Positions 17,669-25,229 of a stretch of DNA of 64,000 bases are shown piece after piece. The stretch spans positions 992,001 through 1,056,000 of the forward strand of contig NZ_JAAAKZ010000002.1 in NCBI RefSeq assembly GCF_009905605.1. Direction: 5' to 3'. Within the stretch, counting starts at the first letter, position 1, and the number at the start of each line of letters is the position of its first letter. Under the pieces are notes generated by a model. That model had not been told where the DNA came from. It was given only the letters and a program-made list of their open reading frames with translations, and did not search any database. The stretch is from Runella sp. CRIBMP. Its GTDB lineage: Bacteria; Bacteroidota; Bacteroidia; Cytophagales; Spirosomataceae. Position numbers and translations under genes: made by a program.

Positions 17669-18976
17669 ATGAGGACCATTTTTTGGCTATGGGCTATCCT
17701 TTTTATTCCTTTTTTGGCACCCGCTCAGCAAATTACATTTGATGAATACCGACGCCGGGCCGACGCCTGCCTTGAGCGGGAAGACTATGCCTGTGCCGTA
17801 CAAAACTACGAACGGGCACTTCGAATCAGGGAAAATGATGTTCACTGTGCTGAGGGATTGACCAAAGCGACCCAAGCCCTAAAGAAACCTAAACCACCAA
17901 AAACTAAACCATCAAAACCAGTTGCCAACAATCCAAAACCCTCCACGACCGCTCCTCCCGCAATTCGTGCTTTTTTGCTGGTAACAACTGATTTACCCGT
18001 CCATGTATACGTCAATGGAGGTACACGTCAATTCGTTTCGCCCAACGATATTGCCAAAAAACTGCTCTTGGATGCGGGCGCAAATCTTGTAGTAATTAAA
18101 CCGACCGACGGTGGCCCTGATGGGTTTGAAAAAACCGTCACCGTTCGGGAGTCGGGGAATCAGCTTTTGAAAATCAACTTATTGGAAGAACGACGAGCCG
18201 CCGAAAAACAATCCAAGCCTAACGTGTTACCCCCCCCCACCAACGCCCTCGTAAATACGTCGCCTAAAAAAGACGAAAATCCGCCTAAAAATTATGCTAC
18301 AACGCCCAAAATCGATGCACTTTCGGAAGAATTGACTCGCTTGATGGTCGCGGTAAAAGGGGGGACGTTTCAAATGGGAAGCAAGGATGAAAAACCAATC
18401 CATACTGTCGTTCTCAACGATTTTTACATCAGTAAATACGAAGTTACCCAGCGACAATGGCGCAACATCATGGGAACGCTGCCCAAGAAATTGACCAATA
18501 ACGGCTGTAATGATTGTCCGATTGAACAAGTATCCTGGAATGATGTGCAGGAATTCATCAAAAAGCTGAATCTACGCACCGGCCAAAACTTTCGTCTACC
18601 GACTGAAGCCGAATGGGAATACGCCGCGCGGGGCGGGGCGCAAAAAAACAATAATACAGTGGAGTTGAAAGATGCAGGCTGGTACCGTTCAAATAGTGGA
18701 AAGAAAACACACCCCGTTGGGCAGAAATTACCGAATGAATTGGGGCTTTACGATATGCTAGGAAACGTCTGGGAATGGTGTCAAGATTGGTACGACCCCA
18801 ATTTTTACGCAAAAAGCCCCGTCAATAATCCAGTAAACGTGGCTGAAGAAAAATACCGGGTTATTCGGGGCGGCTCACTAGATTCGGGGGCCGACGCTAC
18901 CACGCTCACCACCCGCGACGGGTACAAACCCGCTAGCGATAATGGCTACGTGGGTTTTCGGTTAGTACGCAACTGA
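17669..18976 (+). CDS. Exported FGE-like (SUMF1) protein with TPR and PEGA-like parts
   Basis: A 435-residue exported protein. The signal peptide ends AQQ near residue 20; a TPR-like helical stretch (about 21-72) and a Pro/Lys-rich linker follow; then a PEGA-like beta domain (about 98-172) and the FGE-sulfatase domain (225-435: GGTFQMGS, KYEVTQRQW, FRLPTEAEWEYAARGG, GNVWEWCQDWY, RVIRGGS, GFRLV). FGE enzymes turn Cys into formylglycine, but they need two Cys near the C-terminus; here the segment after RVIRGGS (to the end) has no Cys. It therefore looks non-catalytic, as in GldK-type scaffold proteins and FGE-like parts of kinase-linked systems. It opens the divergent operon with the Ser/Thr kinase. 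Confidence 0.88.
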   Translation: MRTIFWLWAILFIPFLAPAQQITFDEYRRRADACLEREDYACAVQNYERALRIRENDVHCAEGLTKATQALKKPKPPKTKPSKPVANNPKPSTTAPPAIRAFLLVTTDLPVHVYVNGGTRQFVSPNDIAKKLLLDAGANLVVIKPTDGGPDGFEKTVTVRESGNQLLKINLLEERRAAEKQSKPNVLPPPTNALVNTSPKKDENPPKNYATTPKIDALSEELTRLMVAVKGGTFQMGSKDEKPIHTVVLNDFYISKYEVTQRQWRNIMGTLPKKLTNNGCNDCPIEQVSWNDVQEFIKKLNLRTGQNFRLPTEAEWEYAARGGAQKNNNTVELKDAGWYRSNSGKKTHPVGQKLPNELGLYDMLGNVWEWCQDWYDPNFYAKSPVNNPVNVAEEKYRVIRGGSLDSGADATTLTTRDGYKPASDNGYVGFRLVRN

Positions 18977-19079
18977 GTCCTAACTTATTTCTCACCGTTG
19001 GATAAAAATAGTTAGGCTTTTCAGTCAAAATCGGTGTATTTTGGCTATTTAAAATCGAAATTCGGATGTTTTGCGCCTT

Positions 19080-20585
19080 ATGACTTACGAGCAATTTAAA
19101 CAACGTTATCGCTACGACCCCGCCAATGACATTCTTGGCGAGGGGGCTTTCGGCAAGGTTTTTCGCGCCGTTGACACCGAAAATGGCTCTACCGTAGCTA
19201 TCAAAGTGGCCCCTGTCAATATGTCGAACGAAAGTCATTCGCTCAAACATGAGTTTGAGACTGTCGGCAAGGTAGACCCGCACCTCAACATTGCCATGTA
19301 TGATGAATGTTATCGTTTTTCGGTGGAGTGGGCAGGCTTGCATGACTTTGCGGTTTTGGAATATTATCCGTTGGGGAGTTTAGACAAAATTATCAAAAAT
19401 CACTCCCTTAACGATACCGAAAAGCACGATTTAGCCGTCGGCATTTTAGAAGGGCTTCGTCATCTGCATACCACGGGGGCGCAGGGAGTGGTTCACCGCG
19501 ACCTCAAACCACGAAACGTCTTAATTCAAAAATGGCGCGGCAAATACGTTCCCAAAATCACCGATTTTGGCCTGAGTAAGTTTTCAGACTCGATTTCCAA
19601 CAGCGTGATTTCTCAGAGCTTCAAAGGCGGAACGCTCAATTATGCTTCCCCTGAACAAATCAAAGGCGAACAGATTCGTCGAAATACCGATTTATGGTCA
19701 TTTGGGGTCATTTTGCACGAAATCATGACGGGCGAAGTCCCTTATAAAATTGATGACAGTTCGGAAAGTACACTTCGGCAAGTGTACGAACGGATGAACA
19801 GTCAATCTTTGCCCGAGTCGTTTAAAAACGTCAGAGAACCTTACGCCTCCATCATCAAGAAGTGTCTGATGGTCAATCCCAACCAACGCTACCGAGCCGC
19901 CGAAGAAATTCTTTTAGAAATTCGTCAGGCACCGAATTTACCCGTCCCTCCAGCATCGCCCCCAATTCCATCCGTTGCGCCAATTGTACAAGCAAAAGCA
20001 GACCAAACTGAGATTTTTGAAGACAGCCCTTTTGCGGGTTTGGGGAAAGCCACTGATTCTTTTGGTGCCTCGGCCGACGTCCAACCGTTGAAAGACACCT
20101 CTACCCCGCCACAAAAGGACCCAAAAGAGAGCGACGGGTACGTTCGTTCAACCCCCAAACCAAAGAAAACTTCCAACAATACGCCCTTGATTATCTTAGT
20201 GGGGGTGGCCGCATTGGTGCTCATTACCGCTTCGGTGATTTATTTCGGCGGAGATAAAAAAGATGACGTTGCGCTTCAACCCACAGATTCAACAACAACC
20301 GCCGCGCCCAAAGCCGTGGTAGACACGGTAGCGCTCGCACAGCAGATGGATTCACTCTTTAATATTCCCGATTATCAGAAATATGCGCAAATCTCCCTCC
20401 AAGACTCCATTCTGAAGCAACGCGCCCTTACCAAGTTGTTGAACAAAGCGCTGGAAGCCGACAAATTTGGGTTGGAATATGCCGAAGACCGCGATTATAT
20501 GAGTTCGGTCTGCAAGGCAATCCTGCTCATTGACCCCAAAGAGCCTAAAGCGTTGAGCCGTTTGGAAAAAATCGCTAAGTATTAA
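19080..20585 (+). CDS. Membrane-anchored Ser/Thr protein kinase (Hanks type)
   Basis: A 501-residue protein from the ATG at 19080; an in-frame TTG at 19071 is an unlikely alternative. The kinase domain (about 17-285) has all main motifs: GEGAFGKV (20-27), AIK with K42, HRDLKPRN (139-146), DFG (162-164) and the SPEQIKG segment in the APE position. A Pro-rich linker follows; one transmembrane helix (about 369-390, LIILVGVAALVLITASVI) leads to an extracytoplasmic tail of about 110 residues (helical, ending RLEKIAKY). The tail could sense something in the periplasm. With the PP2C phosphatase and the two FHA proteins encoded on the other strand it would make a phosphothreonine circuit. Likely substrates are the Thr-ended GPGG proteins; that is inference. 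Confidence 0.95.
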   Translation: MTYEQFKQRYRYDPANDILGEGAFGKVFRAVDTENGSTVAIKVAPVNMSNESHSLKHEFETVGKVDPHLNIAMYDECYRFSVEWAGLHDFAVLEYYPLGSLDKIIKNHSLNDTEKHDLAVGILEGLRHLHTTGAQGVVHRDLKPRNVLIQKWRGKYVPKITDFGLSKFSDSISNSVISQSFKGGTLNYASPEQIKGEQIRRNTDLWSFGVILHEIMTGEVPYKIDDSSESTLRQVYERMNSQSLPESFKNVREPYASIIKKCLMVNPNQRYRAAEEILLEIRQAPNLPVPPASPPIPSVAPIVQAKADQTEIFEDSPFAGLGKATDSFGASADVQPLKDTSTPPQKDPKESDGYVRSTPKPKKTSNNTPLIILVGVAALVLITASVIYFGGDKKDDVALQPTDSTTTAAPKAVVDTVALAQQMDSLFNIPDYQKYAQISLQDSILKQRALTKLLNKALEADKFGLEYAEDRDYMSSVCKAILLIDPKEPKALSRLEKIAKY

Positions 20586-20604
20586 CCCTTTTCTTGTTTC
20601 AATT

Positions 20605-21291
20605 TTGATAACTGAATTACTCAAAAAACACCAAGCTTCGTTTGCGCCCGTTGTCCCGTTTGATTGGGGTAAAAACGACTTTTTGCACCTAGATTTCACC
20701 AAACAAAATGGTGAATTAGAACAGGTTGAATTACAAAATAGCCAACTTTTTTCAGACTATGTTTTTGGAAAACTACGCGCCGCCCATGCTTCAGTTGGGG
20801 TAGGCGGCTACAACGAGCACCGAACCATTTATCGTCGCAGTGCGCATTTTCAACAAACAGAAGAGCCGCGCTGTATTCACCTTGGCGTTGATATTTGGGC
20901 AGCGGCTGGCACGCCTGTTTTTTCACCGTTGGCAGGACGCGTCCACAGTTTTGCCAATAACGCTAATTTTGGTGATTATGGCCCCACCATTATTCTGGAA
21001 CACCACCTCGAAAATCAGCTTTTTTATTCTCTTTATGGGCATTTGAGCGCAGAATCGTTGGAAGAGTTGTACGAAGGAAAGCCTATCGAAAAAGGTCAAC
21101 TCATTGCAACATTTGGCCAATTCCCCATCAACGGCGACTGGCCGCCGCACCTGCATTTTCAACTCATAACCGACCTACTTGGCCTGAAAGGAGACTTTCC
21201 TGGCGTATGCACCTTACGAGAGCGGGGGCGTTTTTTACAACTTTGCCCTGACCCCAACCTGATTTTGGGCATACCGGGGCTTTTTCAGTAG
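20605..21291 (+). CDS. M23-family (LytM-like) peptidase, probable
   Basis: A 228-residue protein. The conserved M23 zinc-binding elements are present: HLGVDIWAAAGTPV (ligands H and D), LYGHLS and PPHLHFQ. Family members cut peptide crosslinks of peptidoglycan. There is no signal peptide or membrane segment, so either it works after release or on intracellular substrates, or the N-terminus is not right. No ATG lies in frame; the start is taken as the TTG at 20605, 19 bases after the kinase stop. The closeness to the kinase gene suggests one transcript. The gene lacks the usual SH3/LysM helper domains, so its target is uncertain. Confidence 0.78.
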   Translation: MITELLKKHQASFAPVVPFDWGKNDFLHLDFTKQNGELEQVELQNSQLFSDYVFGKLRAAHASVGVGGYNEHRTIYRRSAHFQQTEEPRCIHLGVDIWAAAGTPVFSPLAGRVHSFANNANFGDYGPTIILEHHLENQLFYSLYGHLSAESLEELYEGKPIEKGQLIATFGQFPINGDWPPHLHFQLITDLLGLKGDFPGVCTLRERGRFLQLCPDPNLILGIPGLFQ

Positions 21292-21296
21292 TAACA

Positions 21297-21328
21297 TTTA
21301 GCCCTTGCCAGCAAAAGAGTTACCTTTG
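21297..21328 (+). promoter_or_regulatory. Possible Bacteroidota-type promoter for the CvfB-like gene
   Basis: TACCTTTG at 21321-21328 matches the Bacteroidota -7 element TAnnTTTG exactly. A weaker TTTA at 21297-21300 lies 20 bases upstream in the -33 position. The start codon at 21400 would have a leader of about 65 bases. Spacing fits; the -33 element is imperfect. Confidence 0.4.
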
Positions 21329-21399
21329 CCCTAATTCAGCGCATTTGTTGTGTTGAATGACGGTAATTAATCAGCGTAATCAATAAAAGTAAGTATAAC

Positions 21400-22242
21400 A
21401 TGGGAACTCGCCGTTTGCGAATGGGTCAATACAATCGACTTCAAGTCGTGAAACGCCTAGAATTTGGAATCTATTTGGACGGATATGAAGACGAAATTTT
21501 GGTTCCGACCCGATACGTCCCCGAAGGCGTTGAAATCGGTGACTATCTCGACGTTTTTGTGTACCGCGATTCAGAAGACCGCGTCATTGCCACTACTCTT
21601 GAGCCTTACGGAACCGTAGGTGAATTTGCCTACCTGACGGTCAATGCTGTGACGGCGGCGGGGGTATTTATGGATTGGGGCTTACCCAAAGATTTGTTTG
21701 TTCCGTTCAAACAACAACGCGACAACATGCTCGTGGGTAAGTCATTTCTGGTGTTTATTCATTTAGACACCCAAACCGACCGCATTGTGGCATCGGCCAA
21801 AATTGACCGTTTTTTGGATGAAGATATTTCAGAACTGAAGGAAGGGATGGAAGTAGAGCTTCTGCCTTTTGAATACACTGATTTGGGCATCAAAGCCCTT
21901 ATCAACCAACGGCATTTGGGTGTTTTGTACCACGGCGAAGTGTTTAAAGACATTGACTTGGGAAAACCCACCAAAGGTTACATCAAAAAAATCAGAGAAG
22001 ACCAAAAAATAGATGTGGCGCTTGTTGAGCAATCCTACAACCGCATTGCCGACAGTAAAACCGTTCTTTTTGAAAAATTGGAAGCCGCCGAAGGACATTT
22101 TCTGCCATTTACCGATAAATCTGACCCGACACTGATTCATAAAACGTTTGGTATGTCCAAAAAAGACTTCAAAAAAGCCATCGGGGGGCTGTTAAAAGAA
22201 GGAAAAATCAAGTTGGAAGAAGACGGTATTCACAAAGTTTGA
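21400..22242 (+). CDS. CvfB-like S1 RNA-binding protein
   Basis: A 280-residue protein of the CvfB/YitL family: tandem S1-like OB domains (about 5-60, 65-140 and 150-220; the phrase EPYGTVGEFAYLTV and GVFMDWGLPKDLFVPF is typical) and a winged-helix C-terminus (TFGMSKKDFKKAIGGLLKEGKI). In Firmicutes the family affects virulence and RNA handling; in Bacteroidota its task is not defined. The size matches the family (about 280). The start is the ATG at 21400; the ATG at 21421 gives an 8-residue shorter form. It is a single-gene unit closed by a terminator. Confidence 0.93.
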   Translation: MGTRRLRMGQYNRLQVVKRLEFGIYLDGYEDEILVPTRYVPEGVEIGDYLDVFVYRDSEDRVIATTLEPYGTVGEFAYLTVNAVTAAGVFMDWGLPKDLFVPFKQQRDNMLVGKSFLVFIHLDTQTDRIVASAKIDRFLDEDISELKEGMEVELLPFEYTDLGIKALINQRHLGVLYHGEVFKDIDLGKPTKGYIKKIREDQKIDVALVEQSYNRIADSKTVLFEKLEAAEGHFLPFTDKSDPTLIHKTFGMSKKDFKKAIGGLLKEGKIKLEEDGIHKV

Positions 22243-22264
22243 TTTCTTGAATTTACTCCATAAA

Positions 22265-22293
22265 AAAAAGCGCGATCAAAAATCGCGCTTTTT
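22265..22293 (+). terminator. Rho-independent terminator
   Basis: A 12-base-pair stem (AAAAAGCGCGAT with ATCGCGCTTTTT) and a 5-base loop, with T-rich 3' side, lies 22 bases after the CvfB-like stop. It serves that gene and may also stop read-through toward the convergent oxidase gene. Confidence 0.85.
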
Positions 22294-22426
22294 CTGGACT
22301 AAGGTCTATTGTTTACCCCAATAGATATCTTTGTTTCGGATAGAAATGTCTGTTGTTAATAGGCAGTACTATCAGCAAAGACGCCTTCGGGACTAAAAAG
22401 GTTGGAAAGCCTTTAAAAAATATTTT

Positions 22427-23575
22427 TCAGGCCCGCATATCTTCCATTAATTTCTGTAAAACTGCTACTACTTTTTCGGTCTGCTCGCGGCTCGGTGTCG
22501 TGTCCCAATTGCCAACAATTCCGTTACCGCCCAAATATATACCGTCTTTTCGGGAAATAATGCTCGCGCCTTTGGTGTTGAGTTTATACGTCACTTCAGG
22601 CTGCGGAATCAGGCACGAAAGCTGCCCAGAAACTGGTGTCAGGTGCTCATCGTTAAAAATCGCTTTGGCTCCCAAACCCATACAATTGACCACGCATTTT
22701 TCGGAAAGAGCGTCAATATCTTCTATCTTCTTGATTTCTTGAATTTTAACCTTTCCCCCAAACATCAAAAAGTCGGTCATGTGCTTGTGCAAATAGGTCG
22801 GAATATTAATCATCACGTTGGAGCGCCTTGATACGTAATCTGCCTTAAACGGATGTTCTTTTTTGCCCAACATGATTCGTTCAGGCACCAATCCCGACAA
22901 ATCGGCAAATATTTCAGAATTTGGACGCTCAGCGGGAGGCTCGTTGAATACGTTGTACTCATCCACCCACGAGATAATATCGTTTAAGCCCAACTGAAAC
23001 TGAAACGCCCTGAAAGACAAACGGGTGGCTTTTTCCCACCACGCCTTAAATTCGGGCGTCGCCTTTTGCGGGTCACATACCCTCGACGACGGCGACCATG
23101 TTCCGGTAGCCAAACTACTGGTGACGTTAGGGGCAAGGTCTTTGGCGTAGATGGTTACTTCAATGCCCTTTTCTTGCAACAGTCGCGCGGTGGTAAGACC
23201 GATAGTGCCCGCTCCGATCACCGCGACCTGTTTAACGCCCGTTTTCAGGACTTCTTCGCGCGCCAACATGCCCGAACCCCACGACAACGACCAACCGCTC
23301 CCCCCGTGACCATAATTATGGACGAGGGTTTTGCTACCCAACTGCTCTGATTCGAGCCGTGGACCAATGGTTCGAAAAGGCCTGAGCCCCACGGTTTCCC
23401 GGACAATACGGTCCATTGAAAGACGCAATTTAGGGATACGATAATGTCCCATGTTGATTTGGAAATGCTTATCGGCAAATCCTTTTGCGGTAGTAGCGCA
23501 AGAAGCAACCGTACTACCCACAGCCGCCCAACTGCCCGCAATAGCGGCCTGTTGGATAAATCCACGACGATTCAT
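22427..23575 (-). CDS. Exported D-amino-acid oxidase-like enzyme with permuted domain order
   Basis: A 382-residue FAD oxidoreductase. The N-terminus is a Tat-type signal (NRRGFIQQ) with a lipobox (VASC, C26), so a Tat lipoprotein in the periplasm. In D-amino-acid oxidases the FAD motif VIGAGVIGLS is N-terminal and the segment GFRPVRPQIRLERE...HNYGHGGYGLTIHWG is C-terminal. Here GLRPFRTIGPRLESEQL and HNYGHGGSGWSLSWG come first (63-100) and the FAD motif VIGAGTIGL follows (119-127); the end reads YLGGNGIVGNWD, the piece that would normally precede them. The likely substrate-binding Arg is R65 or R68. It would oxidise D-amino acids to imino acids. The divergent neighbour is an exported RidA-like protein. 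Confidence 0.85.
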   Translation of the reverse strand: MNRRGFIQQAAIAGSWAAVGSTVASCATTAKGFADKHFQINMGHYRIPKLRLSMDRIVRETVGLRPFRTIGPRLESEQLGSKTLVHNYGHGGSGWSLSWGSGMLAREEVLKTGVKQVAVIGAGTIGLTTARLLQEKGIEVTIYAKDLAPNVTSSLATGTWSPSSRVCDPQKATPEFKAWWEKATRLSFRAFQFQLGLNDIISWVDEYNVFNEPPAERPNSEIFADLSGLVPERIMLGKKEHPFKADYVSRRSNVMINIPTYLHKHMTDFLMFGGKVKIQEIKKIEDIDALSEKCVVNCMGLGAKAIFNDEHLTPVSGQLSCLIPQPEVTYKLNTKGASIISRKDGIYLGGNGIVGNWDTTPSREQTEKVVAVLQKLMEDMRA

Positions 23576-23685
23576 AAAGAAGGATTAGAATGTTGAATGA
23601 GAACGGTATTGCCGTGCGGCCTTCGGCAATACATTTATAACTTTTATCAAATCTAACCTCAAAAAGGCATACAACAAAATATAAT

Positions 23686-23719
23686 TTTGACTATTTTACA
23701 TTTTAAAATACTATATTTT
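23686..23719 (+). promoter_or_regulatory. Possible promoter of the RidA-like gene
   Basis: TTTG at 23686-23689 and, 22 bases on, TATATTTT at 23712-23719 match the -33 and -7 elements with one mismatch (T for the final G). The leader would be about 30 bases. The surrounding gap (23576-23756) is AT-rich and also must hold the promoter of the divergent oxidase gene. Confidence 0.4.
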
Positions 23720-23756
23720 TACATTTCACCATTCAACAACACAAAACCTTTAAATT

Positions 23757-24248
23757 ATGCAAAAACTATTCACTTTCATTGGGCTTGTTGTTTTTTCATT
23801 TTTTGTCTCAACAACCACTCACGCTCAAGCCGTTGAGTTTTTTGGCACACCTTCTTCGGCGATTTCGTCGGGGGCGGTTGTACCAGAAGGCAAAAAAATG
23901 TTTTGGTCAAGCGGCATTGTCGCAGATGTAGCCGATAGCAGTGCCCAAGTGGGCACGTATGCACGTTTTGGCAACACCAAAACCCAGGCTTTGAGTATTT
24001 TGAAAAAATTACAAGGGGCGTTGGCGAAGCAAAAATTATCTTTTAAAGACGTATTGTACCTACGGGTGTACGTTGCCCCTGACATGTTTCAAAACAACAA
24101 ATTTGATTTTCAGGGCTGGTTTGAGGCCTACGCGCAATACTTCGGCACCAAGGAAAACCCAGTAAAGCCCTGCCGCTCCACCATTGGCATTGCAACGCTG
24201 GTCCAGCCAGACAAATTCATTGAAATTGAATTGGTTGCGGTTTATTGA
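23757..24248 (+). CDS. Exported RidA/YjgF-family protein
   Basis: A 163-residue protein with a signal peptide (about 1-23, ending TTTHA) and a Rid domain (30-163). RidA hydrolyses reactive imine/enamine intermediates to ketoacids. The catalytic Arg of the family matches R140 (CRSTIGIATL) and the acidic residue of VEIE matches E156 (KFIEIELVAVY), so catalysis is plausible. An exported Rid protein is less usual than the cytoplasmic kind. The divergent neighbour is an oxidase that would make imino acids in the same compartment, which explains the location. Confidence 0.9.
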   Translation: MQKLFTFIGLVVFSFFVSTTTHAQAVEFFGTPSSAISSGAVVPEGKKMFWSSGIVADVADSSAQVGTYARFGNTKTQALSILKKLQGALAKQKLSFKDVLYLRVYVAPDMFQNNKFDFQGWFEAYAQYFGTKENPVKPCRSTIGIATLVQPDKFIEIELVAVY

Positions 24249-24368
24249 GTGCATATCTTCGACGAATTCATCACACCTCATAATGTGACCTAACTATTTT
24301 ATTTCAGTCTTAATTTTCAATCAGAGTATGTATAAAATAGCTTAATCAATTAAAACCTAAACCTCAAG

Positions 24369-25178
24369 ATGGATATTAAACTTGACTCAATCAAAGAGCA
24401 GCTCATTTTGGCCATTACTCAATACGGTGGCAAAATTTTGTTGGCGATTGTGGTTTTTATCGTTGGTCGCTTTATTATTGGGCGTGTCATGAGCTTCATC
24501 GGCCAACGAATGAATAGCAGTCACATTGACCGCGACGTACAACCATTTCTCAAATCACTGGTGGGAGTGGCACTTACGGTTATGCTTCTCATAAGCTGTG
24601 CGGGAATTTTGGGTGTACAAACTACTTCATTCGTCGCAGTTTTGGGAGCGGCGGGTTTAGCTGTTGGTTTGGCATTGCAGGGCAGTCTGGCCAATTTTGC
24701 GGGCGGTGTTTTGCTCCTGCTCTTTAAACCATTTCGCGTTGGTGATTTGATAAATGCCCAGGGCTTTACAGGTAATGTAGAAGCGATTCGCATCTTTGAT
24801 ACGGTGCTAGTAACGGTTGATAATAAAACGGTTACGCTTCCCAACGGCCCATTATCAACGGGACCGATTACCAATATTTCTACGAGAGGGGACATCAGAG
24901 TCGATATGGTATTTGCCGGTGGCAGTCAAAACGGAGTTGATAAAATCCGCGCCAGCATTGAAAAAGCAATTGCAGCCTGCCCGTATGCCAACGCGACAAC
25001 CCACGATGTATTGGTGACCAAGCTCACCGAAAATGCCATCTTTTTCGATGTAAGGGTATGGACAAAAGCCACTACCTATTGGGAAACGTATTATTTTGTT
25101 CATGAACATATCAGTAAACAGTTTGGCCTCGACAAAGTAGCCGCCCCGATTCAACAATACACCGTTAACCAAGCCTAA
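24369..25178 (+). CDS. Small-conductance mechanosensitive channel (MscS family)
   Basis: A 269-residue membrane protein: an N-terminal helix (about 14-35), a second helix (about 60-85), and the pore-lining TM3 rich in Ala/Gly (about 90-115, LGAAGLAVGLALQGSLANFAGG). Then the beta domain (FKPFRVGDLI, VTLPNG) and the alpha/beta C-terminus follow. MscS opens when the membrane is stretched and releases solutes at osmotic downshock. The length matches the minimal E. coli form (286). It is a single-gene unit closed by a strong terminator shared with the convergent gene. Confidence 0.96.
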   Translation: MDIKLDSIKEQLILAITQYGGKILLAIVVFIVGRFIIGRVMSFIGQRMNSSHIDRDVQPFLKSLVGVALTVMLLISCAGILGVQTTSFVAVLGAAGLAVGLALQGSLANFAGGVLLLLFKPFRVGDLINAQGFTGNVEAIRIFDTVLVTVDNKTVTLPNGPLSTGPITNISTRGDIRVDMVFAGGSQNGVDKIRASIEKAIAACPYANATTHDVLVTKLTENAIFFDVRVWTKATTYWETYYFVHEHISKQFGLDKVAAPIQQYTVNQA

Positions 25179-25179
25179 A

Positions 25180-25222
25180 TTAAACAAAGAGAGCCACCGT
25201 AACAGTGGCTCTCTTTGTTTAA
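25180..25222. terminator. Bidirectional terminator
   Basis: A perfect 18-base-pair stem (25180-25197 with 25205-25222) with a 7-base loop lies between the convergent MscS and amidohydrolase genes. A-rich and T-rich flanks on both sides let it act in both directions. Confidence 0.9.
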
Positions 25223-25229
25223 TGATTGT

